Assembly: GCA_903832325.1 (NCBI GenBank)
Contig: CAILBC010000012.1
Span: 20,379-84,378, forward strand
Length of the DNA stretch: 64,000 bases
DNA from: an uncultured Sphingomonadales bacterium
GTDB taxonomy: Bacteria > Pseudomonadota > Alphaproteobacteria > Sphingomonadales > Sphingomonadaceae
Reading direction: 5' to 3'
Below, piece by piece: positions 47,451 to 55,829 of this stretch; positions within the stretch are counted from its first letter, which is position 1; every line of letters starts with the position of its first letter. Made by a program: the position numbers and the translations under genes. A model generated the notes under the pieces. It searched no databases and was not told where the DNA came from. It saw nothing but the letters and a program-made list of their open reading frames with translations.

Positions 47451-49418
47451 TCAGAACCCCATACGTCCGCCCCCGCTGCCCTTGGCCTCGCTTTCTTCGC
47501 GCAGGCGGGCAACGATTTCGGCGCAATCGCGCGCGGGGGCGTGGCGCAATTGCCGCGCCACTACGGCAAAATCCCCCGGCGTGAGATTGCGCAAGCTGGT
47601 CAGCGCAGCGGGTGGTTCCATGCCGAACCGCTGACGAAACGCGCGGATCAGCCGATCGGGCCCCAGCGGTTGCAGCTTCAGCTTGAACACGAACCGCCGC
47701 AAGCTTGCCGGGTCCAGCTGATCGGGATGGTTGGTGGCGGCCACCACCGGCAGGGGATGCCGGTCAAGCCAGGTCAGCAATTCATTGACTTGGCCCACTT
47801 CCCACGATGCCTGGGCCTGTCGCCGGTCAAACAGCAGCGAATCCGCCTCGTCAAACAGCAGTACGCAATCGCGCCGGCGCGCTTCTTCAAACGCTTCGGC
47901 AATCGCCTTTTCGGTATCGCCCACCCATTTGGACAGGAGGTCCGATGCACGCCTGACCAGCAAAGGGCGATCGAGCGCGCGGGCAAAGTGATGCGCCAGC
48001 GCCGTCTTGCCGGTGCCTGGCGGGCCCGACAGCAACAGCGAGACATCGTTGGCCCCGCCCTGCGCCATTGCATCGAGCAAAGGCGCCAATGGCCGGTCGG
48101 TTTCAAACAGATCAAGATCGATCACATCGTCCACAGGCAAGGGCATCGGACCACCGCGCAAGGCCTGTACCAGCGACCCGGCGGCACGCGCGCCGCCATC
48201 GGCTTCACCCGCCAGCCGCGCCACCCGCGCCGAAACGCGCAACACGCTGGCCGTTTCGGGCGCAACATCGATCAGCGCAGTCAACGCATCACCTGCTGCC
48301 ACGCCTTCATCACAGGCAATGCGATCAGCCATCCGCAGCGCGACGCTGCGCGGCGGATGCGCCATACGCAGGACAAAGCTCATCCGGCGCAGAATCGCGT
48401 CATCCATGTTGCCCAGCGCATTGGTGGTCCAGAGCACCGGCAGGGGATTGGTTTCCAGCATCCGGTTGATGAACACCTTGCTGCCTTCGCGCCGGTTCAT
48501 CCAGTCACCCTGGCTGCGCTGCGCGTCGCCGATCAGGTCCTCCATTTCGTCAAACAACAAGATTGCCGGGCGCGCCTGCCCGGCCAGCGCGCGCTGGGCC
48601 AGATGCATGGCCTGGACCCGGTCCCAGCGGGTGGGTTCATCGCCATCATTATCAGCTTCGCCAATCGCATGCAGCGGCGCGCCGGCCGCAGCGGCCAGCG
48701 CCAGCGCAAGCTCGGTCTTGCCGGTTCCCGGCGGTCCGTGAATCAGGATGTTGATCCCCGCGGTGCGTTCGGCCAGCGCGCCGGCCAGCAGCCGGCGCAG
48801 CAGATCCGCATCGGCCACATGGTCAAAATCCGCCAACCCGAGCCGCGGCTGCAGTCGGGCACCGACCAGCAACGCCAGCAGGTCTTCGCCCGACGCGGGG
48901 GCCCGATTGAGCAGCCGTTCAAGCTGCCAGCGCAAATCGAGCTGCAACAGCCCGTCACGGCCCAGCTCGAATCCGGCCAGCCCCATACGCAAAACCGGGC
49001 TTTGCCGCACCGCGACTTCGGCTGCGCCGCTTTGCGCGCCGGCCATGGCCCCCAGCAGCCCCGGCAGGTCATGCCCGTGGCGCGCGGCGATTTCCACCAG
49101 CGTGCGCACACGCGGCAACCGATCGGCGGCAATCATCACCTGCAACAGCCGTGTGTCGAATTCGGCAAAGCCCAGCAGGCCAGCCAATTCGGCACCGATT
49201 GCAAGCGCGAGCGGGCGTTCGTCGCCCCGGCAGGGCTTGCTTGCCAGCAGCCTGGGGCAGATGGCAGCCCAATCGGCGTCATCCTGCGCCGCATCGCCCA
49301 GCAGCCAGACCAGATTCTTGCCGGCCCATTCGGCCAGTGCGAACGCCAGGGCGCCCTTGGCAGGAAGCCCCTGCCCGATCCGCAGCGCAAGGCTGCGGAC
49401 AATCGAAAATTCGTCCAT
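47451..49418 (-). CDS. Tandem AAA ATPase
   Basis: The 655-residue protein has an N-terminal helical region of about 210 residues and two AAA modules. The first has GPPGTGKT at residues 228-235 and Walker B LLFDEMEDLI. The second has GPPGTGKT at 465-472 and LLFDEADSLL, with a sensor ATNHPDQLD. Both look active. The second module resembles the Cdc48/FtsH-like classic AAA group. I chose the ATG at 49418. The N-terminal region would set the target; I do not recognise it. It converges on the dioxygenase gene (30-bp gap). A role in unfolding or remodelling is likely; the target is unknown. Confidence 0.85.
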   Translation of the reverse strand: MDEFSIVRSLALRIGQGLPAKGALAFALAEWAGKNLVWLLGDAAQDDADWAAICPRLLASKPCRGDERPLALAIGAELAGLLGFAEFDTRLLQVMIAADRLPRVRTLVEIAARHGHDLPGLLGAMAGAQSGAAEVAVRQSPVLRMGLAGFELGRDGLLQLDLRWQLERLLNRAPASGEDLLALLVGARLQPRLGLADFDHVADADLLRRLLAGALAERTAGINILIHGPPGTGKTELALALAAAAGAPLHAIGEADNDGDEPTRWDRVQAMHLAQRALAGQARPAILLFDEMEDLIGDAQRSQGDWMNRREGSKVFINRMLETNPLPVLWTTNALGNMDDAILRRMSFVLRMAHPPRSVALRMADRIACDEGVAAGDALTALIDVAPETASVLRVSARVARLAGEADGGARAAGSLVQALRGGPMPLPVDDVIDLDLFETDRPLAPLLDAMAQGGANDVSLLLSGPPGTGKTALAHHFARALDRPLLVRRASDLLSKWVGDTEKAIAEAFEEARRRDCVLLFDEADSLLFDRRQAQASWEVGQVNELLTWLDRHPLPVVAATNHPDQLDPASLRRFVFKLKLQPLGPDRLIRAFRQRFGMEPPAALTSLRNLTPGDFAVVARQLRHAPARDCAEIVARLREESEAKGSGGGRMGF

Positions 49419-49476
49419 GACACGTCCCGCGTGGGCCAGGCGCGCGCATGCAGGCGCGCGCCATCGGCCGTTCATT

Positions 49477-49512
49477 CACAAAGGCTGGCACAAAGGCCGG
49501 CACAAAGGCTGG
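49477..49512. repeat. 12-bp x3 tandem array upstream of the AAA ATPase gene
   Basis: CACAAAGGCTGG, CACAAAGGCCGG, CACAAAGGCTGG run at 49477, 49489 and 49501, with a loose further copy near 49570. The array is in the 5' region of the minus-strand AAA gene. Confidence 0.88.
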
Positions 49513-49702
49513 AATGCGCAACGAAGCTGGTGGTCAGCCCCGTCGCAGCGTCTGCGGGACGCTTACGAGAAAGGCTGGAACAGCACGGGCGCAGAGCCCA
49601 TTATGCAATAAAGTTCCAACACGGGTTTTCTCCGGAACGACGATAATTTTGCCTGACCACCGAGACCTGCGGGCAGGAGGGGTGACGCGACGGCACTGAA
49701 AA

Positions 49703-49776
49703 TGGATGCCCCGCGAGGATTCGAACCTCGATAAACGGAATCAGAATCCGTTGTCTTACCTTTAGACGACGGGGCA
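49703..49776 (-). tRNA. tRNA-Gln (CTG)
   Basis: On the minus strand a 74-base cloverleaf is clear: acceptor TGCCCCG/CGGGGCA, D-arm with TCTAAAGGTAAGA, anticodon stem ACGGA/TCCGT with loop TTCTGAT (anticodon CTG, reads CAG), T-arm CGAGG-TTCGAAT-CCTCG, and an encoded CCA end. The base before CCA is T rather than the G usual for Gln tRNAs. Confidence 0.95.
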
Positions 49777-49928
49777 GTGAGGGCGCGCGTCTAAACGCGG
49801 GGTCTGCGGGTGTCAAGACGGGCAGTCCCGCAAGGGCGGCGGGATGCCTTGCAGGTGGGGCAGTCCGGCGCTACAACTTGGCGCAAGTACCCGGCCGGCA
49901 TTCTCCGGCGTGGGATAATGATAAGCGA

Positions 49929-51284
49929 ATGCAAAACACAATGGCCGACACCAATACGTCGGCAGGACACGCGGGCAAGCGGCCCGGGCGGAAACGGCGG
50001 CGAAAGCCTGCCCGCGCCAGGGCAACCGCGACACGGATGCCCGCTGCCCCTGTCGGACCCGGCGCAGGACCCGCACGCGCCGACACGACCGATCTGCCCG
50101 TGCAGGGCCCGATTGCCGGGCCGGCGCCGGATGCAGTGCCGGCCGTGCCGCAGGGCGCCGACGACCAGTCAAACCCGGGGCCGGAGTCAGAGGCAGCCGG
50201 GGCTGGGCCGCGCCCGAACGGATTCCACCGCGCCGCGCCCTTTCAACGCCAGGCTTATGCCGCGATCGATCTGGGCACCAACAACTGCCGCCTGCTGATC
50301 GCGCGTCCATCGGGCGACCATTTCGTGGTGATCGATGCGTTCAGCCGCGTGGTCCGGCTGGGTGAGGGACTTGCGCAATCGGGCCGCCTGTCGGATGCGG
50401 CGATGGACCGCGCGCTGGCCGCGCTGAACATCTGCGCCGACAAACTGCGCAAGCGCAATGTCCACCTGGCGCGTTCAGTCGCGACCGAAGCCTGCCGCCG
50501 CGCCAGCAACGGCGCCGAATTCATCGAACGCGTCTATGCCGAAACCGGCATCCGGCTGGACGTGATCACCGCGCAGGAAGAGGCGCGGCTGGCGGTGCTG
50601 GGCTGCCACATCCTGCTGGAACACGGCGACGGGCCGGCAATGATTTTCGACATCGGCGGCGGATCGACCGAAATGGTGCTGGTCGACACCACCGATCCGG
50701 TGCCGCGCATCCTCGATTGGCAATCGGTGCCGTTGGGCGTGGTTTCGTTGACCGAAGTGATCGGTCCGGTGGCCGACAGCGAGCCCGCGCGCCACGCTGC
50801 CTATGCCGAAATGCGCCGGCTGGTGGGTGAAGGCTTTGCCGGGTTTGCCGACCGCGTGGCCGCCGAACACGCCGCGCACGACAGCCCCGCGGCGATCCGC
50901 CTGCTGGGCACCAGCGGCACGGTGACCACATTGGCCAGCCTGCACCTGGCCCTGCCGCAATATGATCGCAGCGCGGTCGACGGGGTGATCGTACCGGCGG
51001 AATCGATGCGCGCGATCAGCCGGCGCCTGGCCTATTATTCGCCGGCAGAGCGCATTGCGGTGCCGTGCATCGGCCGCGAACGCGCCGATCTGGTGGTGGC
51101 GGGCTGCGCCATCCTGGAAACGATTCTCGACATATGGCCCGCCGAACGGCTGGGCATTGCCGACCGCGGCATTCGTGAAGGCATCCTGCGCAGCCTGATG
51201 GCCACGGCCAGCGACGCGGAAAAGACCCGGCTTGCGGCGCGGCGCCGCGATGGCGGCCCACACGCCGCAAAGGACACCCGATGA
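49929..51284 (+). CDS. Ppx/GppA-family phosphatase
   Basis: The family hydrolyses polyphosphate and/or pppGpp and so links phosphate with the stringent response. The domain starts at about residue 115 (YAAIDLGTNNCRLLIA) and has DIGGGSTEMV and GTSGTVTTLASL, the phosphate-binding loops of the actin-like fold. Before it is an unusual 100-residue basic, then Pro/Ala/Gly-rich low-complexity region (AGKRPGRKRRRKPARAR...). I take the ATG at 49929; 49941 is an alternative. The last 4 bp overlap the start of rlmE, so the two are coupled. Confidence 0.9.
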   Translation: MQNTMADTNTSAGHAGKRPGRKRRRKPARARATATRMPAAPVGPGAGPARADTTDLPVQGPIAGPAPDAVPAVPQGADDQSNPGPESEAAGAGPRPNGFHRAAPFQRQAYAAIDLGTNNCRLLIARPSGDHFVVIDAFSRVVRLGEGLAQSGRLSDAAMDRALAALNICADKLRKRNVHLARSVATEACRRASNGAEFIERVYAETGIRLDVITAQEEARLAVLGCHILLEHGDGPAMIFDIGGGSTEMVLVDTTDPVPRILDWQSVPLGVVSLTEVIGPVADSEPARHAAYAEMRRLVGEGFAGFADRVAAEHAAHDSPAAIRLLGTSGTVTTLASLHLALPQYDRSAVDGVIVPAESMRAISRRLAYYSPAERIAVPCIGRERADLVVAGCAILETILDIWPAERLGIADRGIREGILRSLMATASDAEKTRLAARRRDGGPHAAKDTR

Positions 51285-51961
51285 CCCGATCCGGCCGCGA
51301 CCCCGGCACCCGCCTGAAAACCGCCAAAGGCCGCACCGCATCATCGACGCGCTGGCTGAAGCGGCAACTGAACGATCCCTATGTGCAAAAGGCGCGCGCC
51401 GATGGCTGGCGCAGCCGCGCCGCGTTCAAACTGATCGAACTCGACGAGAAATTCACGCTGTTGCGCGGCGCGCGGCGCGTGGTCGATCTGGGCATTGCGC
51501 CGGGCGGGTGGAGCCAGGTCGTGCGGCAGATGACGCCCGCGGCCAAAGTGGTGGGGATCGACCTGTTGCCCACCGACCCGATCGAAGGCGTGACGATTTT
51601 CGAAATGGATTTCATGGACGATGCCGCGCCCGCCGCGCTGGCCCAGGCGCTGGACGGCGCGCCCGATCTGGTGCTGTCGGACATGGCGGCAAACACCGTG
51701 GGGCACAAACAGACCGACCATTTGCGCACGATGGGCCTGGTCGAAACCGCGGTGGATTTTGCGATCACCCATCTGGCGCCGGGCGGGGCGTTTGTCGGCA
51801 AAGTTTTTGCCGGCGGCACCGACACCACGTTGCTGGCGCTGCTGAAGCGCAATTTTGCCACGGTGAAGCACGCCAAGCCTCCCGCCAGCCGCAAGGATTC
51901 GTCGGAATGGTACGTGATCGCGCAAGGGTTCAAGGGCAGGGCGGAGGAGGGCCCTCGCTGA
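51281..51961 (+). CDS. rlmE: 23S rRNA 2'-O-methyltransferase RlmE (FtsJ/RrmJ)
   Basis: RlmE methylates U2552 in the ribosome's A loop. The 226-residue protein has the SAM-binding VVDLGIAPGGWSQV, the family's LSDMAANTVGHKQTDH, and a K-D-K-E set of catalytic residues can be placed (Lys in RAAFKL, Asp in LSDMA, Lys in FVGKVF, Glu in SSEWYV). It starts in the ppx/gppA stop (4-bp overlap). Confidence 0.96.
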   Translation: MTRSGRDPGTRLKTAKGRTASSTRWLKRQLNDPYVQKARADGWRSRAAFKLIELDEKFTLLRGARRVVDLGIAPGGWSQVVRQMTPAAKVVGIDLLPTDPIEGVTIFEMDFMDDAAPAALAQALDGAPDLVLSDMAANTVGHKQTDHLRTMGLVETAVDFAITHLAPGGAFVGKVFAGGTDTTLLALLKRNFATVKHAKPPASRKDSSEWYVIAQGFKGRAEEGPR

Positions 51962-52061
51962 CCGCAGCCCCCCCGACACTTTCCACAGGTTCGATTTTGC
52001 ACGAATCAGCCGATCCGGCCTAAGGCCCGGCTCTTTCTGACTTTACCCGGAGCATATCCCG

Positions 52062-52298
52062 ATGGCCGATTCCGCCGACGACCGCCTGCGCCTGCTGATT
52101 GAACGTATCGAACGCCTGGAAGAAGAAAAGAAGGGCATCGGCGACGATATCAAGGACGTTTACAGCGAGGCCAAGGCCACCGGCTATGACGCCAAGATCA
52201 TTCGCCAGATCGTCCGCCTGCGCAAGATGAAGCCCGACGACCGGCGCGAGATGGAAGCGATTCTGGAAACGTACAAGAACGCGCTCGGAATCGACTGA
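52062..52298 (+). CDS. gapR: GapR-family DNA-binding protein (DUF2312)
   Basis: GapR is a small nucleoid protein of alphaproteobacteria that binds overtwisted, AT-rich DNA ahead of replication and transcription. The 78-residue product is nearly the whole DUF2312 domain: [17 protein letters not shown] as the first coiled-coil helix, then [24 protein letters not shown]. This is the conserved block of the family. A CCGGAGC site precedes the ATG. A paired-palindrome element fills the space after its stop. Confidence 0.95.
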   Translation: MADSADDRLRLLIERIERLEEEKKGIGDDIKDVYSEAKATGYDAKIIRQIVRLRKMKPDDRREMEAILETYKNALGID

Positions 52299-52308
52299 AC
52301 CGGCTTGT

Positions 52309-52408
52309 GCGGATGTGCGATGCGAGAAACGCATTGCACAACGGGCCGCTCAAACGCCGCGCGGGCTTATCCCGATGTGCAGTGAAACACGCGCACTGCA
52401 CATCGGCT
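52309..52408 (-). repeat. Paired-palindrome (BIME-like) element, copy C
   Basis: The long hairpin (arms 52372-52384 and 52394-52406, 13 bp, perfect) ends 2 bp before the CPBP gene's stop codon. The core (ccgctcaaacgccgcgcggg) follows, then the short hairpin (arms 52314-52324 and 52330-52340, one mismatch). Read from the CPBP gene the long hairpin comes first, as in the other copies. The element fills nearly all of the 110 bp between the convergent gapR and CPBP genes. Confidence 0.92.
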
Positions 52409-53128
52409 TTACCCGCCGATGTGCAGCGCTGCGGCCAGTGTCGCCGCGTTGCCCGCCGCATGGGCCAGAGCCGACGCGATGAGGCCATGGCGCATGCGCA
52501 GATAACCAAACACCAGCCCCGCCCACAGCTGCGGCAGCACCATCGGCAGCACGATCAGTGAGGCTGAGTGGTAATTGGCCATGTGCATCAGGCCAAAGAC
52601 CAGGACCGACAGATAGAACCACGCACCAAAAGCCGCCGCGAACCAGCGCGGCGGATCGGTGCGGCGGCGCAGCACGAACCAGCCGGCCAGCGCCGCCGGC
52701 ACCGTGGCGACCGCCCCCAGGCTGGCCGCGGTTTCCTGCCAGTGCAGCGACACGGCACCCAGCAGCGCTGCGCCCAGCACGGCCATGGCGAGCAGCCACA
52801 GCGCGCGCGGCCGGCCGGTCAGCCAGCCGCGGAACAACGCTTCTTCGAGCAGGGGAAAGACCAGCACCACGGCAGGAACAAGCACCAGCGGGGAAAAGCC
52901 GCTGAACGATGCCGCTGCCGACAGATGAAAGGCGCGCCCCCACACTGCAATCAACGGACCGATCACGGCCAGCCCTGCGCAATAGAGCGCGACCATGATC
53001 CCCCAGCGGCGCCATCCTTCGCGCCGCCTGCCAAGATGCAGGGGCGAGGGCGCAATCAGGCGCGGCGCGGCGCAATAGGCGGCGAATTCGGCGAATTCGG
53101 CAATTTCGGTGAGGGCGGTGCGGATCAT
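52409..53128 (-). CDS. CPBP-family intramembrane metalloprotease
   Basis: The 239-residue protein has six or more hydrophobic segments and the CPBP (CAAX protease/bacteriocin-processing) motifs: EEALFRG, the FGLMH segment, and a late HAAGN. Together these give the glutamates and histidines of the active site in the membrane. Family members cut within membranes or confer bacteriocin self-immunity. I chose the ATG at 53128 because AGGGA stands before it. The N-terminus holds a 9-bp x3 repeat (AEFAEFAA). Confidence 0.88.
   Translation of the reverse strand: MIRTALTEIAEFAEFAAYCAAPRLIAPSPLHLGRRREGWRRWGIMVALYCAGLAVIGPLIAVWGRAFHLSAAASFSGFSPLVLVPAVVLVFPLLEEALFRGWLTGRPRALWLLAMAVLGAALLGAVSLHWQETAASLGAVATVPAALAGWFVLRRRTDPPRWFAAAFGAWFYLSVLVFGLMHMANYHSASLIVLPMVLPQLWAGLVFGYLRMRHGLIASALAHAAGNAATLAAALHIGG
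53082..53108 (-). repeat. 9-bp x3 in-frame repeat near the CPBP start
   Basis: gcgaattcg, gcgaattcg and gcaatttcg code for EFAEFAA just after the start of the CPBP protein. Confidence 0.75.
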
Positions 53129-53270
53129 CACGCGCCATCCCTGCCACCCCACCGGTTAAAACCGCGTTTGCCGCGCCAAACATTGCCCAAGCCGGCGCAA
53201 ACCGCTAGGGCGCCAGAATTCCGCGCAAAAGGCGGGTCCCGAGGCAGAAAATCCGGCAAGAAGCACGACC

Positions 53271-54014
53271 ATGGCAGGCCATTCCAAATTCAAGAACATC
53301 ATGCACCGCAAGGGCGCGCAGGACAAAAAGCGCTCCGCGATGTTTTCCAAACTGTCGCGCGAAATCACCGTTGCGGCCAAGATGGGCATGCCCGACCCCG
53401 ACATGAACCCGCGCCTGCGCGCCGCGATCAACGCGGCCAAGGCACAATCGATGCCCAAGGACAACATCCAGCGCGCGGTCGACAAGGCATCGAAGGGTGA
53501 TGGCGATAATTATGAAGAAGTGCGCTACGAAGGCTATGGCCCGGGCGGCGTGGCCATCATTGTCGAGGCGCTGACCGACAACCGCAACCGCACCGCCACC
53601 AATGTGCGCACCGCCTTTGCCAAAAATGGCGGCAATCTGGGCGCATCGGGCGCAGTGAGCCACGGGTTCGAACGGCTGGGCCTGATCGAATATCCGGGCA
53701 AGGCGGGCGACGAGGAAAAAGTGCTGGAGGCCGCGATCGAGGCCGGCGCCGAAGATGTGGAAAGCGACGAGGATTCGCACCAGATCTGGGTTTCGGTGGA
53801 AAATCTGCACCCGGTCGCGCGCGAACTGGAAAAGGCGCTGGGCGAAGCCGAAGGCGTGAAGCTGGCCTGGCGCCCTTCGCTGAAGACCGCGGTCGATGTC
53901 GATACCGCCGCCACGCTGCTGAAACTGATCGACACGCTGGACGATGACGACGACGTGCAGACGGTATGGGGCAATTACGAAATTCCCGACGACGTGATGG
54001 AAAAGCTGGGGTGA
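53271..54014 (+). CDS. YebC/PmpR-family protein
   Basis: The 247-residue protein shows the YebC pattern from its first residues: [21 protein letters not shown], then [29 protein letters not shown] and [13 protein letters not shown]. The family is annotated as transcriptional regulators (PmpR), and recent work points to a role in relieving ribosome stalling at prolines. Its place beside ruvC is the usual one in many bacteria. Confidence 0.97.
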   Translation: MAGHSKFKNIMHRKGAQDKKRSAMFSKLSREITVAAKMGMPDPDMNPRLRAAINAAKAQSMPKDNIQRAVDKASKGDGDNYEEVRYEGYGPGGVAIIVEALTDNRNRTATNVRTAFAKNGGNLGASGAVSHGFERLGLIEYPGKAGDEEKVLEAAIEAGAEDVESDEDSHQIWVSVENLHPVARELEKALGEAEGVKLAWRPSLKTAVDVDTAATLLKLIDTLDDDDDVQTVWGNYEIPDDVMEKLG

Positions 54015-54108
54015 CGCTGGCCCGCCCGGTCACCGGCCTCGCCTTGATTGCGGCAGATACAGGACGGGGGCGTGCAGGACGGCCCGTTCGACGCATGGTA
54101 TTGATGGC

Positions 54109-54585
54109 GTGATCATCATCGGGCTCGATCCCGGCCTTACCTGCACTGGCTGGGGCGTGATTGCCAAGGCAGGCAGCCGGCTGAGCCATGTGGCCAATGG
54201 CCAGATCCGCACCGACATCACGCAATCCATGGCCGAACGGCTGGTCCAGCTCGATCGCGTGCTGACCGACGTGATCCTGGCGCACAATCCCGATTCCGGC
54301 GCGGTTGAAGAAGTGTTCGTCAACGTCAATCCGCAATCGACGCTGAAACTGGGCCAGGCGCGCGGCGTGGCCATGGTCGCATTGGCGCGCGCGGGCATGC
54401 CGGTGGCCGAATATCCATCAAAAGTGGTGAAAAAAGCGCTGGTCGGAACCGGCGGCGCGGCCAAACAGCAGGTGCAGGCGATGGTGAAAGTGCTATTGCC
54501 CGGCGTGCATCTGGCCGGCGAAGATGCCGCAGATGCGCTGGCCGTGGCCATCACCCATGCCAACATGCTGGGCAGCCACCGGTGA
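54109..54585 (+). CDS. ruvC: Holliday junction endonuclease RuvC
   Basis: RuvC cuts Holliday junctions made in recombination, working with RuvAB. The 158-residue protein begins at a GTG and has the four acidic residues of the RNase H-like site: Asp in IIGLDPG, Glu in AVEEVFV, and two Asp in [10 protein letters not shown]. It is followed by a DUF4337 gene, then ruvA and ruvB. Confidence 0.96.
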   Translation: MIIIGLDPGLTCTGWGVIAKAGSRLSHVANGQIRTDITQSMAERLVQLDRVLTDVILAHNPDSGAVEEVFVNVNPQSTLKLGQARGVAMVALARAGMPVAEYPSKVVKKALVGTGGAAKQQVQAMVKVLLPGVHLAGEDAADALAVAITHANMLGSHR

Positions 54586-54603
54586 ACAGGAAAGAGGTCG
54601 TTC

Positions 54604-55158
54604 GTGGAACTTGAAGTCAGTGCCGAAGCCAAGGACAAGCGGCTGAACCGCCAGATTGCCATTACCGTCGTTGCACTCTCGGTGTTTGTCGGGCTGTGCC
54701 ACATCAAGGATGAAAACACCGTGCAGGGGATGGAGCGCAACGAAGCGCACGCCATCGACACCTGGAACGAATACCAGGCCAGCCGCACCAAGCTGCATGT
54801 GGCCGAAGGCACGCGCACCCAGCTCAGCCTGCTGGGCCAGCCGGGCAAAGTGGATGCCGCTTTGGCCGGGCTGAACGGCGATATCGCGCGTTACAAAGCC
54901 GAGGCCCCGGTGCTGACCGCCAAAGCGCGCGAGCACGAGGCCGAATATGACCGCCTGCGGTTTCGCCACGATCAGTTCAATGCGGCCGATGCGGCAATCG
55001 GCACGGCAATCTCGCTGGCGGCGGTGGCGGCGCTGATGGAAACCGTGCTGTTGCTGTGGACGGCCTGGGTGTTTGGCGCGTTTGGCCTGATCATGGGGCT
55101 GGCCGGGTTTCTGGGCTGGTCGATCCGCGCCGGGCTGCTGACCAGTTTCCTGGGCTGA
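54604..55158 (+). CDS. DUF4337-family membrane protein between ruvC and ruvA
   Basis: The 184-residue protein has a first helix after a basic start (NRQIAITVVALSVFVGLCHIKD), a coiled middle (NEYQASRTKLHVAEGTRTQL), and two C-terminal helices (AVAALMETVLLLWTAWVFGAFG and GLAGFLGWSIRAGLL). The order matches DUF4337. Its function is unknown. It lies 18 bp after ruvC and 56 bp before ruvA on the same strand, so it is likely part of the ruv unit. Confidence 0.82.
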   Translation: MELEVSAEAKDKRLNRQIAITVVALSVFVGLCHIKDENTVQGMERNEAHAIDTWNEYQASRTKLHVAEGTRTQLSLLGQPGKVDAALAGLNGDIARYKAEAPVLTAKAREHEAEYDRLRFRHDQFNAADAAIGTAISLAAVAALMETVLLLWTAWVFGAFGLIMGLAGFLGWSIRAGLLTSFLG

Positions 55159-55214
55159 TCGGGCCCGTCTGATCCTTCTGGCATCCCGCGCGGTTTGCGA
55201 TTAGAGAACAAACC

Positions 55215-55829
55215 ATGATCGCAAAGCTGACCGGCATTCTCGATGACTTTGGCCCCGATTGGGCGGTGATCGATGTCGGCGGCGTGGGCTATCTGGTCCA
55301 GGCATCGGCGCGCACGCTGACACACCTGGGCAATCGCGGCGATCGCGTCGTGGTCCACACCGAAATGCAGGTAAGCGAAAGCGACATGCGCCTGATCGGC
55401 TTTGCCAGCGCGGGCGAACGCGCGTGGTTTCGCATGCTCACCGTGGTGCAGGGGGTGGGATCGAAAGTCGCGCTGGCGATCCTTTCGGCACTGACCGTGG
55501 ACGAATTGCAACGCGCCTGCGCCGGCGGCGATGCGGCGATGGTGGCGCGCGCCAATGGCGTGGGGCCAAAACTGGCCAGCCGGATCGTCAACGAATTGAA
55601 GGACAAGGCCGGCACTCTGGCCGGGATGACCGGTGGCGCGGGCATCACCGCCGAACCAAATTACGTCAGCCCCGGATCGATCAGCGGCGATGCCATATCG
55701 GCGTTGCAGAACCTGGGTTTCAAACCGGGCGTTGCGGCAACAGCGGTCGCCGGCGCGATCGAGCAGCTGGGCGATGAGGCACCGCTGGGCGATGTCGTGC
55801 GCAATGCGCTGAAACGGGCAACGGCATGA
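55215..55829 (+). CDS. ruvA: Holliday junction DNA-binding protein RuvA
   Basis: RuvA holds the junction for the RuvB motor. The 204-residue protein has the N-terminal OB-fold start ([22 protein letters not shown]), helix-hairpin-helix segments ([34 protein letters not shown]), and the C-terminal domain III that contacts RuvB ([18 protein letters not shown]). The stop overlaps the ruvB start (ATGA). Confidence 0.97.
   Translation: MIAKLTGILDDFGPDWAVIDVGGVGYLVQASARTLTHLGNRGDRVVVHTEMQVSESDMRLIGFASAGERAWFRMLTVVQGVGSKVALAILSALTVDELQRACAGGDAAMVARANGVGPKLASRIVNELKDKAGTLAGMTGGAGITAEPNYVSPGSISGDAISALQNLGFKPGVAATAVAGAIEQLGDEAPLGDVVRNALKRATA

Noticed and set aside
47541..49646. A 701-codon open frame opposite the AAA ATPase
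   Set aside because: Antisense shadow; the real gene has two complete AAA modules.
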